From positions 1-64,000 of the forward strand of contig MU385710.1 in NCBI GenBank assembly GCA_022497155.1: a stretch of DNA of 64,000 bases, given 5' to 3'. Source of the stretch: Whalleya microplaca. Lineage: Eukaryota; Ascomycota; Sordariomycetes; Xylariales; Xylariaceae. Shown piece by piece: positions 45,459 through 55,893 of this stretch. Position 1 is the first letter of the stretch; every line of letters begins with the position of its first letter. A program made the position numbers and the translations under genes. A model generated the notes under the pieces. That model made no database searches. It was not told the DNA's origin and saw only the letters and a list, made by a program, of their open reading frames with translations.

Positions 45459-46151
45459 GATGTTGTGGGTTATAAAGCAACATGATACGTGATAATAGGA
45501 GGCCTTATCACGTTAAGGGCTACAAGGCTAGATAACTAGCTGAACTAGGTATCCCATCCAGCTGCACACCTTTTACCTACTCACCATCTAAATTCACAAT
45601 TGCGCATGCCCTACTTTATAAGCTGTCAATTCTTATGGCATGGGGGTCTGCTCTTTTTACTTCTCATTCAGTTGATACACTATAGTGAGGCAACTGGATT
45701 GACTTACTCTGACTCTTGAAGGATAGGGGGAGGCGGTTGTGGTCGGTTGATAGTTCGATATATTTTATGCTGGGACGGACCCAGGCCGTCCAGACAGATA
45801 ATGGAATGTAAAACACCAGAAAAGAACTATGGAAGGAGAAAGTCTATCTACGATTGTCCGGTTGGTATCCGCTTCCTGTTGAAGGCAACGAGGACAGGCT
45901 CCATTGGTTAGATGGTGATGTATTAGGCAATGGGAAATATTGGCGATTACCAACATAGCTGTTATCCACATGAGTACCTATCCCACTGGCAACACTATTA
46001 GGAATCGAACCAGCTTACTATATTAGCGCTGTAATATATACCTGAACTGAGGTGGGTCAGGCGAAGTTCGGCACATGCACTGCCCCTATTTTCCTGTGCC
46101 GCATCACTTATCATAAGATGCTATAAAAGGCAAGTATACTGCTTATATGAT
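45459..46151. other. Intergenic before the oxidase gene
   Basis: Nothing coding is supported. The last 40 bp hold GATA-type words (CTTATCATAAGATG, 46108-46120) and a TATA box (separate entry). A tRNA-like GGTTCGATTCC word on the minus strand near 46001 lacks tRNA arms. Confidence 0.5.
46122..46129 (+). promoter_or_regulatory. TATA box of the oxidase gene
   Basis: A perfect TATAAAAG stands only 22 bp before the ATG at 46152. GATA-type words sit just upstream. Such close spacing implies a very short leader if both TATA and ATG are used. Confidence 0.6.
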
Positions 46152-47984
46152 ATGACTACTACTTTATCCTTGCTTTCAATCTCTCTATACTCTATTCTCC
46201 AGAGCATCAGTAGCCAGCAACCGCGACTAGAGTTGGTTCGAAAATCCCCTGTAAATACACCTTTCGACTCTTATAGAATATCGCAAGCCGCTAATACCCT
46301 TATGGGCCAAGCTCTCACCGCTGCTCCTGCGACGAAGTAAATACTTGTAGGAATTTCATAATACATCATGAATGATAAAGACGTAAAGTGGCCTTCCAGT
46401 GCAGCGATCTGCTATCCCGGCTCCGACGCCTTCACCAACGCGACGGAGCGGTGGTCTCTGTACGCGGCCCCAACTTTTACCTCAGCTATAAAGCCAAACA
46501 GCGAGCACGACGTGGCGGAGATTGTGAGTCACAAAGGAGTTTTCACCTAGGATTATCTAACTCTATGCATTCTAGGTCAAGCTGGCAAGATCGTCAGGTA
46601 TTCCGTTTCTCGCTACAGGAGGCCGCCATGGTTATGGCACTACACTAGGCCATCTTCAGAATGGATTGGCTATCGATCTGAGTAACTTGAACTCGATCAA
46701 TATTGATGCGGCGACTGAAACCGTCACGATTGGTCCTGGGGTGAAGATTGGCGATCTCATGCGCCCTATATTAGAAGCAGGATATGAGATGCGTATGCCA
46801 TGCTCGCTCTGTGGAATTAGCCAAGTCTGCTGACTTTGAATAGCTGTAGGCTCCTGCTCTCGTGTTGGCGTGGTCGGTGCCACAGTCGGCGCCGGCGTTG
46901 GCTTCTTTCAAGGCCTCTTCGGCCTAATGATTGACGCCCTTGTATCTGTCAGGCTTGTTACGGCCAACGGTAACGTCGTCGAAGCATCTGCCTCCTCGAA
47001 TCCGGATCTGTTCTGGGGCATCCGTGGTGCTGGTGCTAATTTCGGCATCATCACATCCGCAACGTACAAGCTCTTCAAGGCAGTCAATGGTGGACAGGTT
47101 TTCACCGCTGATATGATCTACCCAGCCAATATGAGGTCCGCCTATTTCAATGTCTTAAAGACGTTTGAAGACACGATGCCGCCAGAGCTGGGAATCAACA
47201 CTGCGATAACCTGGGATGCTACCTCCAATCAGGTGAGTGTGCGTATCTTGAAGCATGTCAGAAAAGCTAATCCTGCATGAAGACACAAATTATAGCAACT
47301 TTCGTCTACAGTGGCCTTGAGTCGCAAGGTCGCCAAGTTCTCTCCCCATTTTTCACGCTCAATCCTCCAGTTGTCCGCGCCAGCGTCGTGCCCTGGAATG
47401 AGGTGCCCTCGGTATTGATCTTCGGCATGGCCGCAGTGCTGGGCGAACCAGGGTCTATCCACGATATATTCTCAGTCAATGTTCGCCGTTTTGCAATTGA
47501 GACATTAAATACTGCTTTTGATAAATTCGATGCTTTTTTTAGGGCAAATCCCGATGGACGCGCCAGTGCTGGTATACTGGAATCATTTTCCAACCAGGCT
47601 GTGACTGCAGTTCCTACAGATGCCACAGCATATCCCTGGAGGGAATCAAAAGGAAACTTGTATGTGAAAATTATTCCGTGCTTCTACTTACACAGCTGAG
47701 GGCTGACTAATGATACTCGCAGCATGTTCCAAATGAGTTGGCCGGAATTAGGAAACCCAGTGGAGAAAGCAGCAAACGCTTTTGCTTGCGAGCTGCGTAA
47801 AGACTTTGCCGCGACGTCTGGCTATTCTGATTTGTCGGTATATGTGAGCTATGCCAATGGCGACGAGCAAATTGCCCAGATCTATGGCAAAGACAAGTTA
47901 CCCCGTCTTGCGGCTTTAAAGAGATATTGGGACCCGGATAACGTCTTCGGGTACAATAATTCCTTGCCAATGGAGTATTCATAA
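46152..47984 (+). CDS. Secreted FAD oxidase, berberine-bridge type
   Basis: Six exons: 46152-46336, 46400-46523, 46576-46792, 46844-47232, 47283-47659 and 47723-47984, sum 1554 nt, 517 aa. All introns are 50-63 nt with GT-AG borders and CTAAC/CTGAC-like branches. A signal peptide opens the protein (MTTTLSLLSISLYSILQSISS). The FAD-binding domain has ATGGRHGYGTTLG with His121 and VGSCSRVG with Cys180, the two positions that bind FAD covalently in this family. VEASASSNPDLFWGIRGAG and NFGIITSATYKL are also typical. The berberine-bridge C-terminus ends LKRYWDPDNVFGYNNSLP. Relatives oxidise sugars or secondary metabolites outside the cell with release of H2O2. The substrate is unknown. Confidence 0.88.
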
Positions 47985-48731
47985 GAAAACTTAGGTAGTA
48001 AGGAGGTCACATGCCACCTGTTGTCAGTAATGAATAAGCTTAACCTCATATTAGTTCGTGGTCTGCTTTCTCATTGATATTAGTCTGTGTCCCTACACGA
48101 ACTTTTGGTACATACATCTGACAGCGTTTGAAGTCATTATATGGGATTCAAACATATTTCGAGAGGAATGTTCACGATTAAGTATATATATCATTGAAAA
48201 TCCGGGAGCGCTGGTGGACTATTCGGCTTGGCGGATGATACTGGTGCACATGGCAGCACGGCCAATACAGGCGACAGATAGCTAGCTCAATGCCGCGTGG
48301 AGCCAAACAGGTGTCGTAGTTTACTGACCACCAAAATTCCGCATACTCATATTGGGAGCCGTGTATCATCGCGTTGCAGATTTGGAAACAGTTTTCACCA
48401 TGCTACTCAGATACGCCTAGTAATGGGATTGAAAATGCTATCGCCGCAGTACAAACCTGACACTTGAGACAACGAAGTCTACCATTAATAAGTATATGTT
48501 TTATTGCATGGGGAAATGTATATGACCTTGCTTGCTGACATATTCCTGCCTCCCACGCATCGTTGTTGTCACCTAGATTTTGAGATATGAAGTCCACCCT
48601 CCTAACACACTAGGCAACATAACAGCGAAGCCTGATCAAATATAGGGAAATTAAGCCTAGTTGATCTTTGGTCCAATCCCCCTGCATTCCAGGGCTTACT
48701 GAAGCTACCCTACACCAGACGTAAATCCGCG
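47985..48731. other. Convergent intergenic, nothing recognised
   Basis: 750 bp between two convergent genes. Short frames only (48058-48597), with no domain and no repeat. Confidence 0.5.
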
Positions 48732-49754
48732 TTACTCTGATGAAGCTCCCACGAACTTGAACTTATCAGCCAATTCGCAGGTGCCGTTATCGAAGATGTA
48801 GCCCTTTATTGTCGTGCAGAACAGGGTAACCAAATCAGGTACCTCCTTGTATTCATCACGATTGTAGTATCCTATGCCTCTCCAAGCACGGTCGTCGCTC
48901 GCCGAGAGCACAACGTGGCAAGTTCGGAGACCAGTAAGCTTAGGGAGTGTTCCATTACAAAGGATTTTAGAATGGAATTGTACGCCTAAGCCGAGACATG
49001 TATAGTGTAAGGTCATGCCGTAGTGTTCACGGGTAAACTCGCATGTGTCTTTACTATACTCGAGTTCTCCCATCCAGGAGACGTCGAAGGTGACAGCGTT
49101 CTGAATTAGATGGAAATCCCCGTGCATAGACATGTTAGCGCCGTTGTTGTATACTCGAACAAAATCATCGGCGCACATCATGTAATGGGCAGTCTTATTG
49201 CTCTTTCTCCAATACCGATCGTAGGTTACGGAGAATCGGATGTTGTAGCGCTCATTTGCAAAAAAGCGGCTTTCCGTATTGACAAGAAAGAGAGAAGGGA
49301 CCTGGTGATATAGATCTTGGCCTATTCTCAGATAGGGCGCTGCCTTTTGACGACAGGGTGCTGCCTCTTGATCCCAGGGTTCATGAGATGGTCGACGACC
49401 AGGTCGACGGCCGCGGCGGCGGTCAGTCTGAGGGTCGCGGCGGCGGACAGTCTGAGGTTCGGAGGGGACAGTCTGAGGGTCGAGGCGAATAGTCCGAGGC
49501 TCTTCCAGTGCGAGTTTCCAGATCATGTAACGGATCTCTCGAGGCAATCTTGGGAAGGGGTGGAACACAGTAGCCCTTTGCTCTGGACGAGTACTAGCCA
49601 GGCCATTGACATTGGGACTACCAACGAGACTAGGTTCAGGAGTTGTGTCCTTGGACGCAGAAACGAGATTCGAAGCCATGAGTGGTAGTAGTGTATTCGA
49701 GTCAGATATCCGAATATTAGATGAACTGTAAAAACTCTTAGGTAACCAAACCAT
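48732..49754 (-). CDS. 2EXR domain protein with Arg-rich insert
   Basis: A single exon of 340 aa from the ATG at 49754. A second ATG at 49679 (MASNLVSASKD) would give 315 aa and may be the true start. The 2EXR block, FHPFPRLPREIRYMIWKLALEE, follows; it is a fungus-expanded domain of unknown role. A basic low-complexity insert then repeats the word DPQT or EPQT among arginine runs (about residues 95-135). The remainder includes LYHQVPSLFLVNTESR and ends in a plausible beta-rich domain. Such proteins are abundant in ascomycetes, vary among strains and have no known biochemical activity. No signal peptide or membrane span. The insert arises from a DNA minisatellite (separate entry). Confidence 0.8.
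   Translation of the reverse strand: MVWLPKSFYSSSNIRISDSNTLLPLMASNLVSASKDTTPEPSLVGSPNVNGLASTRPEQRATVFHPFPRLPREIRYMIWKLALEEPRTIRLDPQTVPSEPQTVRRRDPQTDRRRGRRPGRRPSHEPWDQEAAPCRQKAAPYLRIGQDLYHQVPSLFLVNTESRFFANERYNIRFSVTYDRYWRKSNKTAHYMMCADDFVRVYNNGANMSMHGDFHLIQNAVTFDVSWMGELEYSKDTCEFTREHYGMTLHYTCLGLGVQFHSKILCNGTLPKLTGLRTCHVVLSASDDRAWRGIGYYNRDEYKEVPDLVTLFCTTIKGYIFDNGTCELADKFKFVGASSE
49422..49490. repeat. Coding minisatellite, period 24/21 bp
   Basis: CAGTCTGAGG starts at 49424, 49448 and 49469, so the period is 24 then 21 bp, both multiples of three. The variable part is GTCGCGGCGGCG-like and adds arginines to the 2EXR protein on the minus strand. Confidence 0.85.
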
Positions 49755-51097
49755 CTGGTAATATTTAGATTATGTACCTTGAATACCCTCTTTTGCAAAG
49801 GCGAGACTTGACAAACTGTGTGAGATGTTTAGGTCGGAGAAGTGATTGACTGGTAGTCCCGGAGGAAGACGAAAGAGTGATGCAATCGAGAAAAGAGAGA
49901 TATGGAAGAGAAGATGTACGAGAGCACGTTTCTCTATCATACTAGGTATGGTGAAGGAAGCGGATTGGGCGACTGGAATGTAGGTGATCAAGTCATGGGA
50001 AGAGAGACGTTCTGCTAGAAAAGCTAGACATCAAGGTGCCGAGAGAAATCTAGGTATGTCAAATGTAGTGATGGCAATCGGCTCAGCAGCTTGCCACAAT
50101 AGCCAAATCGAAACGTCTATTCTGACTGGGTGAATGCTAACTAGGTGAATGACTCTTCTGACCAGGTCCCACATTATAGTGGGACAAATTATCAGAATTC
50201 TGCTACAAGTTCACTTGCTTCTCATCTTCTCATCACCCCTACAACAAAACCAAGGAAGGCTACAATTCGTACTTAAGTACCCAAGTACTGGTACGCGTAC
50301 TCGTACAAATACCTACTAATACCAGTAACGTTTTCAGGAGAAATTAGTGCTCTGACTCGAGCAATCGCTCCATGGTGATGCTGGGCTGCTGTTCATCTTA
50401 CAACCTTTTTTCAAGTAGTTTGCTGTCAAATGGCTCTTCAATGAGGAATATCCTCCTTCCCTACCCTTCCTTGTAAATGTGATGATTATATTAATGAATA
50501 ATCTAACAGGAATAGGAATTGAAGAAATTTACAGGAACGCCAGTCACCTCTCAGATAGGTATATCATTGCAATAGATGTCATATCGACCGCTATATACTA
50601 ACTATGCAGTAATATACATGTGCAGAATGGAGCTACTCGGTGGAGTGAAGGAAAATAGGTTATATTGTTCAAAGTTATTCAGTTTCAGTACACGAATAAC
50701 AACTTATATCGCGCTGATAGTTGTTTTCTTGTATGTAGGCCCACGCAGATACACTATATAAGCCGTCACTGGATTAATAGGAGCTTTCCTAGTTTATAAT
50801 AATATACTAATTCGTACCTCACTTTACGCTTACAAACAAATTAGCTGATGTAACTTGGATGCGTATAACGCACTACCTATTCTGCGTTGTAACCTAAGGC
50901 TAATAGGGTTCCCATGCCCCCCAAGATTACCCTTGTTCAGGCGGGGAAGGCTTCGGCTCTTATCAACGTCGAATTAAAGAATTGTCTATGAATAACCTAC
51001 AGCACCCTCAAGAACCGGCTTCTGAAGCGTGAAGCACCTGAACAGGCTCAAAACCATCATTGGAGTTGGTCTCGGCTTTGTACACATAGCCGCCAAC
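49755..51097. other. 1.3-kb divergent intergenic region
   Basis: It lies between the 2EXR gene and the amidohydrolase. A run of GTAC words with spacing of 5-9 bp lies at about 50270-50306. No gene is supported. The amidohydrolase frame is open upstream to 51029 but starts there on GTG. Confidence 0.5.
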
Positions 51098-52967
51098 ATG
51101 CATTTAGCTTCAAATATTAGGAAATGTACTCTTCTTGTGCTGTTCTCTACACTGACGAGCTTGAGTTCGTCTGCTGCTGAAGACAACAACGACAGTACCT
51201 CCAGGACTTGTGTTGGTCTGAAAAATGAGGATGGTACACTTCATGGTAACATGATTCTGATTAATGGAAGGATTCACACCATGGACTCCACTAGCAAGAC
51301 CTCTTCGGTCGTAGCAATAAAGGGGGGGAGGGTCATATATGTTGGAGATTACGAAGAGGATGCGCGCCAATATTTCGACGACTCTCCAACCTATCTCGAC
51401 TTGAAGGGCCATGTAGCTATTCCAGGCCTCATTGATTGCCATAACCACATCGTGTTAATGGGTAATAGGCCGGGTTACCATACGCCATTGGAGAATGCCT
51501 ACTCTATTGCAGATGTACAAAGCACTTACAAGGCACGTGCTAGTACTATACCTAGAGGTTCATTCATTACCACGATTGGCGGTTTCCATCCAAATCATTT
51601 TTCTGATGGAAGACTCCCTACTCTTGCAGAACTCGACCTAGCACTGCCTGAGCATCCCGTGTTTGTGTCTTATGGATTTAATGGACCGAGCGCAACGAAC
51701 AGCCTTGGAAAGCTCTTTTTTGAGACATCTGAGCAACCAGTCACGGTGGCAGAGAATGGGTCTATCGCTTCTGGGCAGGAAACCGGTAAATCCTTACTAG
51801 CACTACGTAAGCAGCTCACCTTCGAGGATCGCAAGCGTGGTGTGCTCGATGCAATGGCATATGCCGCATCACTCGGCGTCACTACGCACCTCGACCAAGG
51901 TGCGTTCCCAGCCACTGGCACACCGGAGGACGGCGCTGCTAGCGAAGACCTCTATGCGATGCATCTACCATGGTTATCTGTATATGATGATAACCTAGGA
52001 ATTATTCGATTACGCATCAATTTCCTACATATGGATGATACTATCGACATCCCAACAATTCAACAGCGGTTGTTCAATACGTTCAAGTTCTTCGGCAACG
52101 ACATGATTCGCACTGGAAGTATAGGAGAGTTCATCACAACCAACTACACAGGAGGTCCAGTTTTCGAAGAAGCAGCCAGCCGTATTGCCGGAGCTGGCTG
52201 GCGTCTTGAAGTTCACTCATTGACGGCAACGGACTTCCAGTCACAAACTCAGGCATTTGAGGCAGTAGACGCAAATCGCAGTATTACAAACCTTCGATGG
52301 GTAGTTGCACACGTTCCGCAGATTACGGGGGAATACCTTAGCCGTTTGAAGAAACTCGGTGCCGGTGTGAATCTGTCCAGTTACCAATACCTAGCTGGTA
52401 TCGGACCACGGGCTGGGCCACCTTTCCGAGATATAGTGGACAGCGGAATACCAGCCGGAATAGGGGCAGATGGTAGTAAGTAGCACCTAAAATCTTTCAT
52501 CGGTCCTATTATCTTAATAAAGGAGATAAAGTTTCTTCCTGGAATTCTGGTAATAAAAAATCTTTCGAAATACGTTCAGAGCTTGCCAGTATCATCCAAT
52601 TTTTTTCAGAAAGGACACGCTTATTTATGATGTTATAGTGCAAATAGCTCCTATGAACCCATGGGTCCATGCGTATTACGCTACTACTGGCAAGAACGCC
52701 CTCGGGCAGCAGATCAATGCTGGCCAGCAGATCACTCGGAAAGAGATGTTGTACTTGTACACTCGCGCCAATCAATGGTTTCTAGGTGGCCCAGATGAAC
52801 ACCTGCTAGGGGCTATCGAGGTTGGACGCCTTGGAGATATCGTTGTTCTGAACGATGACTATTTTGCCGTCGCAGATGAGGATCTCAAAACTTTGCGATC
52901 CATCTTAACAGTTGTGGGTGGCGTTGTGGTGCACAATTCAGGAGATTTGCACGCTAGCTGCAAATAG
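51098..52967 (+). CDS. Secreted YtcJ-like amidohydrolase
   Basis: Two exons, 51098-52475 and 52639-52967, with a 163-nt intron (GTAAGT...TTATAG), giving 568 aa. I prefer the ATG at 51098 since it opens a signal peptide (MHLASNIRKCTLLVLFSTLTSLSSSAA); codons to 51029 lack an ATG start. Family blocks of amidohydrolase-3 enzymes: GNMILINGRIHTMD, VAIKGGRVIYVGD, GHVAIPGLIDCHNHIV with the metal-binding HNH, LGVTTHLDQGA, VHSLTATD, and after the splice IAPMNPW and GRLGDIVVLNDDYF. Such enzymes hydrolyse amide or related bonds with a bound metal; substrates of YtcJ relatives are mostly unknown. Several N-glycosylation sites fit secretion. The intron is long for this genome but no in-frame alternative exists. 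Confidence 0.83.
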
Positions 52968-53142
52968 CATAACTTGAGAAATCATCACGATAGGGGTAGT
53001 TGTTATAAACTCGTGTCATATGGAGCTCGGAAAACAGTGGTACGAGGGCTTGATTCTTGAAAAGACCTTCTCACTACTTGACTGTAGGGAGATCTGCAAG
53101 AATAATACAACTATAGAAATTCCAATAGAGTCAGTGTCAGTT

Positions 53143-54818
53143 TCAATGGTTGTGGCCTGCGTGGCTATGGCCATCTTCGTGATGGTGGCCCTCATGGTTT
53201 GGATCCAGCCAATCTTCAAACCCATCTTCAAATAAGTTATCTAACTCCTCTTGAGCACTAGGTAAGTTCATGGCTTTCTCCCATGAATCGAACTCTTCAT
53301 CATTAAGGAGACATGAATCAAGGGCCTTTCGCAGACGAGTTTCTCCCCCGGACCGCATGTGTTGCCCTATAAAGACAAGTTCTTGACGGCGATCACCCCA
53401 CTTTCCCTCAAAATCTCGTGTGATGGCCTTTCGGACAGCAGAGCTTTTTGGCCATTCGTCCACCGGTATTTCGCAGCGCCATAGGTCTCCTCCTGAGATG
53501 GTTAACATGACGCCGGCTTGGGACCATTCACCAAACTAAGCCATTAGTAAGTCGCTATTTATTGAGTGACTGGCGACATCTTACCATATTAGGACGGGTT
53601 GCTAGCCATAGGAACCCTTTAGAGCGTAGGAGAGGACCGAATGTCTCATCTGCCATTTTTGAAGCTAGTCGGGCTGTGGGGTTCAATTGTGGCTGTTCTT
53701 CATCAGCTTCCATCTCGCTGTCGGACTCATCGTCTGCTTGATCATCTGAGTGCCCAAATTCATCATCAACTTCCATATCGTCCTCAGATTGATATTCTGT
53801 TTGTATAACAACGAAGACTGATCGAATCACATCCCACAGTCGTGCTGGATGGAATGGGCGGCGGGCTCGATAGACGAACGTGCCTATCCCGTACTCCTCA
53901 GTTTCTGGTCTGGTCTCTTCATTTAAGCTTTTCAGCCACCCTGCACTCAAAGCGGCTTTTTCATAGGAAAATATCTGTGTATCCAGGATGTCCTTCAAGT
54001 TAAGTCGCGACTTGACTGTAGTCACTACTTTAGCATCAGGATTCAGCCTTTTGACAACGCCCTCAATCCGCTTGACTTCATTCTTGGACACTAGGTCGCA
54101 TTTATTGACGACGATTACATCGGCAAATTCAACTTGGTCGACCTGAAGATCCGATATATTGCGGTCGTCCTCCTCTGGGACGTCCGGTTGTCGATCAACA
54201 AGAAAATCAGCCGTTGCAAAATCCTGCATGAAGTTGACAGCGTCGACTAGCGTGACACAAGTGTCGAGACGAGAAACCTTGGATAAACCTCCGGACTTAA
54301 GAATTTCTGCGAGGCGTCTGTTTGTCTCCCGATCTCCTCCGGTTTCTGCTTCGAGATCATAGCCAGCAGAGACATGCATATCGGCGAATCTGCCCGTATC
54401 AGCGACCCTGTGGCTACCGCAGCCCGGATTGTACCTACTCTTCGGAGAATGTCTCAGCGACCTGCATTGGCTCGCTGACACCAGAGCTCTCAATAATGAG
54501 GTAATCAACTTCCTTTTCCTGTGCGAGACGAGCGACCTCTTCTAAAAGGTCACCGCGCAGGGTGCAACAAATACAGCCGTTTTGCATTGATACAACCTGC
54601 TGTTCCTTACAGGTAACATCATGCGTAGATAATAAGGCGGCGTCTATGTTCAGGGCACCGACATCGTTGACGATGACACCAATACGGAGGCCATGATCAG
54701 GAGATGTCAGGATGTGCTCAAGCAGAGTTGTCTTACCTGAGCCCAGAAAACCGCTGAGCAGAGTGACGGGAAGCCGGTCTCTCGAGTTGGATGAACCTGC
54801 CAATCTTGCTGGAGCCAT
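53143..54818 (-). CDS. CobW/COG0523 GTPase, metal chaperone type
   Basis: Three exons: 54818-54439, 54389-53585 and 53535-53143, sum 1578 nt, 525 aa. Both introns are 49 nt (GTAGGT donor with GCTGAT branch; GTAAGA donor with TACTAAT branch). The G-domain has Walker [10 protein letters not shown] (23-31), the metal-binding CICC motif (82-85), ESSGVSEP, and VVNKCDLV for guanine binding. An acidic stretch and the C-terminal CobW domain with [11 protein letters not shown] follow. The protein ends with a His-rich tail ([17 protein letters not shown]). Family knowledge: COG0523 GTPases deliver zinc or other metals to client enzymes. The N-terminal CPELVPI motif of ZNG1-type proteins is not seen, so the client is open. 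It converges on the amidohydrolase with 175 bp between. Confidence 0.9.
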
Positions 54819-55893
54819 CTCTTTGGGTTGGCATTAACTTTGGGTACGATATGGTCCCGTTGGATCTCAATATATAGATGATAAACCTCCGACAAAATGA
54901 TGCCCTAGAATCAAGGACTAGTGCTCAACACATATGTTGGACACCAACTGACACAGGATCTAAACTTGTAATGCTCAAGCTTATGATATCATGAAAGTAG
55001 GTCTGTATTTATTCGTTATGTCGTTAAATAACCTTGCTGGCCACAACACGGCATCAAGGTGTTCCCAGAATCGTTCACTCTTCCAATCACTCATATAAAT
55101 AATATATGCACATCAATATTTTGTCCAATCAAATAATTTCCATATATGTTTACGTTTTAGTCAATATCTCTTATTTCCCGAGAAAGAAGTTAAGAACCTT
55201 GAGGGTACACTAATGCATGATCTTTCAAGGACCCTTCAGGCTCGCTTGAGTAATTCACCGTTTTCAATTCGTGCTTTCAATCTCTGAACTAGGAAATAGC
55301 AGTAGTTAGTGATATGGGGAATATCATTAGTTCCCTATAATTAAACATATAATAGACCTATATTTACTATGAGCATTGACTCTTGTAACGAAGCCGTTAC
55401 CACAGGTCTTGATTTGAAATAACAAAAGGCGTGAAAGGTAAAATACTTAGATTGATCGCTGGCTAGCAAAGAGAGACTATCTAAGGGACGGCGAAATACC
55501 TTCTTTTATATCTGAATAGCTTCCTAGTAAATGGAACTTGGTTGCCAAGCCACTAAGGGCCTTGGCAACCATAAATCACGTGGTAGCTGGTTGCGGGGGT
55601 ATTCAGGAATGGGTGGTTGTAACAACTCTCTCCACCTCCTTTATCTATGTGGAACGATAGTAGAATCATGTAATGAAGATTATGTCTACCTCGGGATAGA
55701 TATCGTGGTTTGAAATGGAGAGAATGACAGAGTCCTCAGGGGCGTGACCCTGAATTATGTAGCCACAGGTTGTAGGCATATAACCAGCCACGTAAATTGA
55801 TAGCCACTCTACAATCCGCCAAACACCATTTAAATGAACCTCAAGTATTAAATTAATAATATGTTTCCATATTTCTACGAGCACCACTGCGCC
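54819..55893. other. Intergenic, AT-rich, nothing recognised
   Basis: 1.1 kb upstream of the CobW gene and 3' of the GH92 gene. Two 60-73 codon frames overlap on opposite strands near 55531-55887, unsupported. TATATAGATG at about 54871-54880 may be promoter sequence for CobW. Confidence 0.5.

Noticed and set aside
45990..46020. tRNA B-box-like GGTTCGATTCC on the minus strand
   Set aside because: The flanks do not form a T-stem and no A-box or acceptor stem is present.
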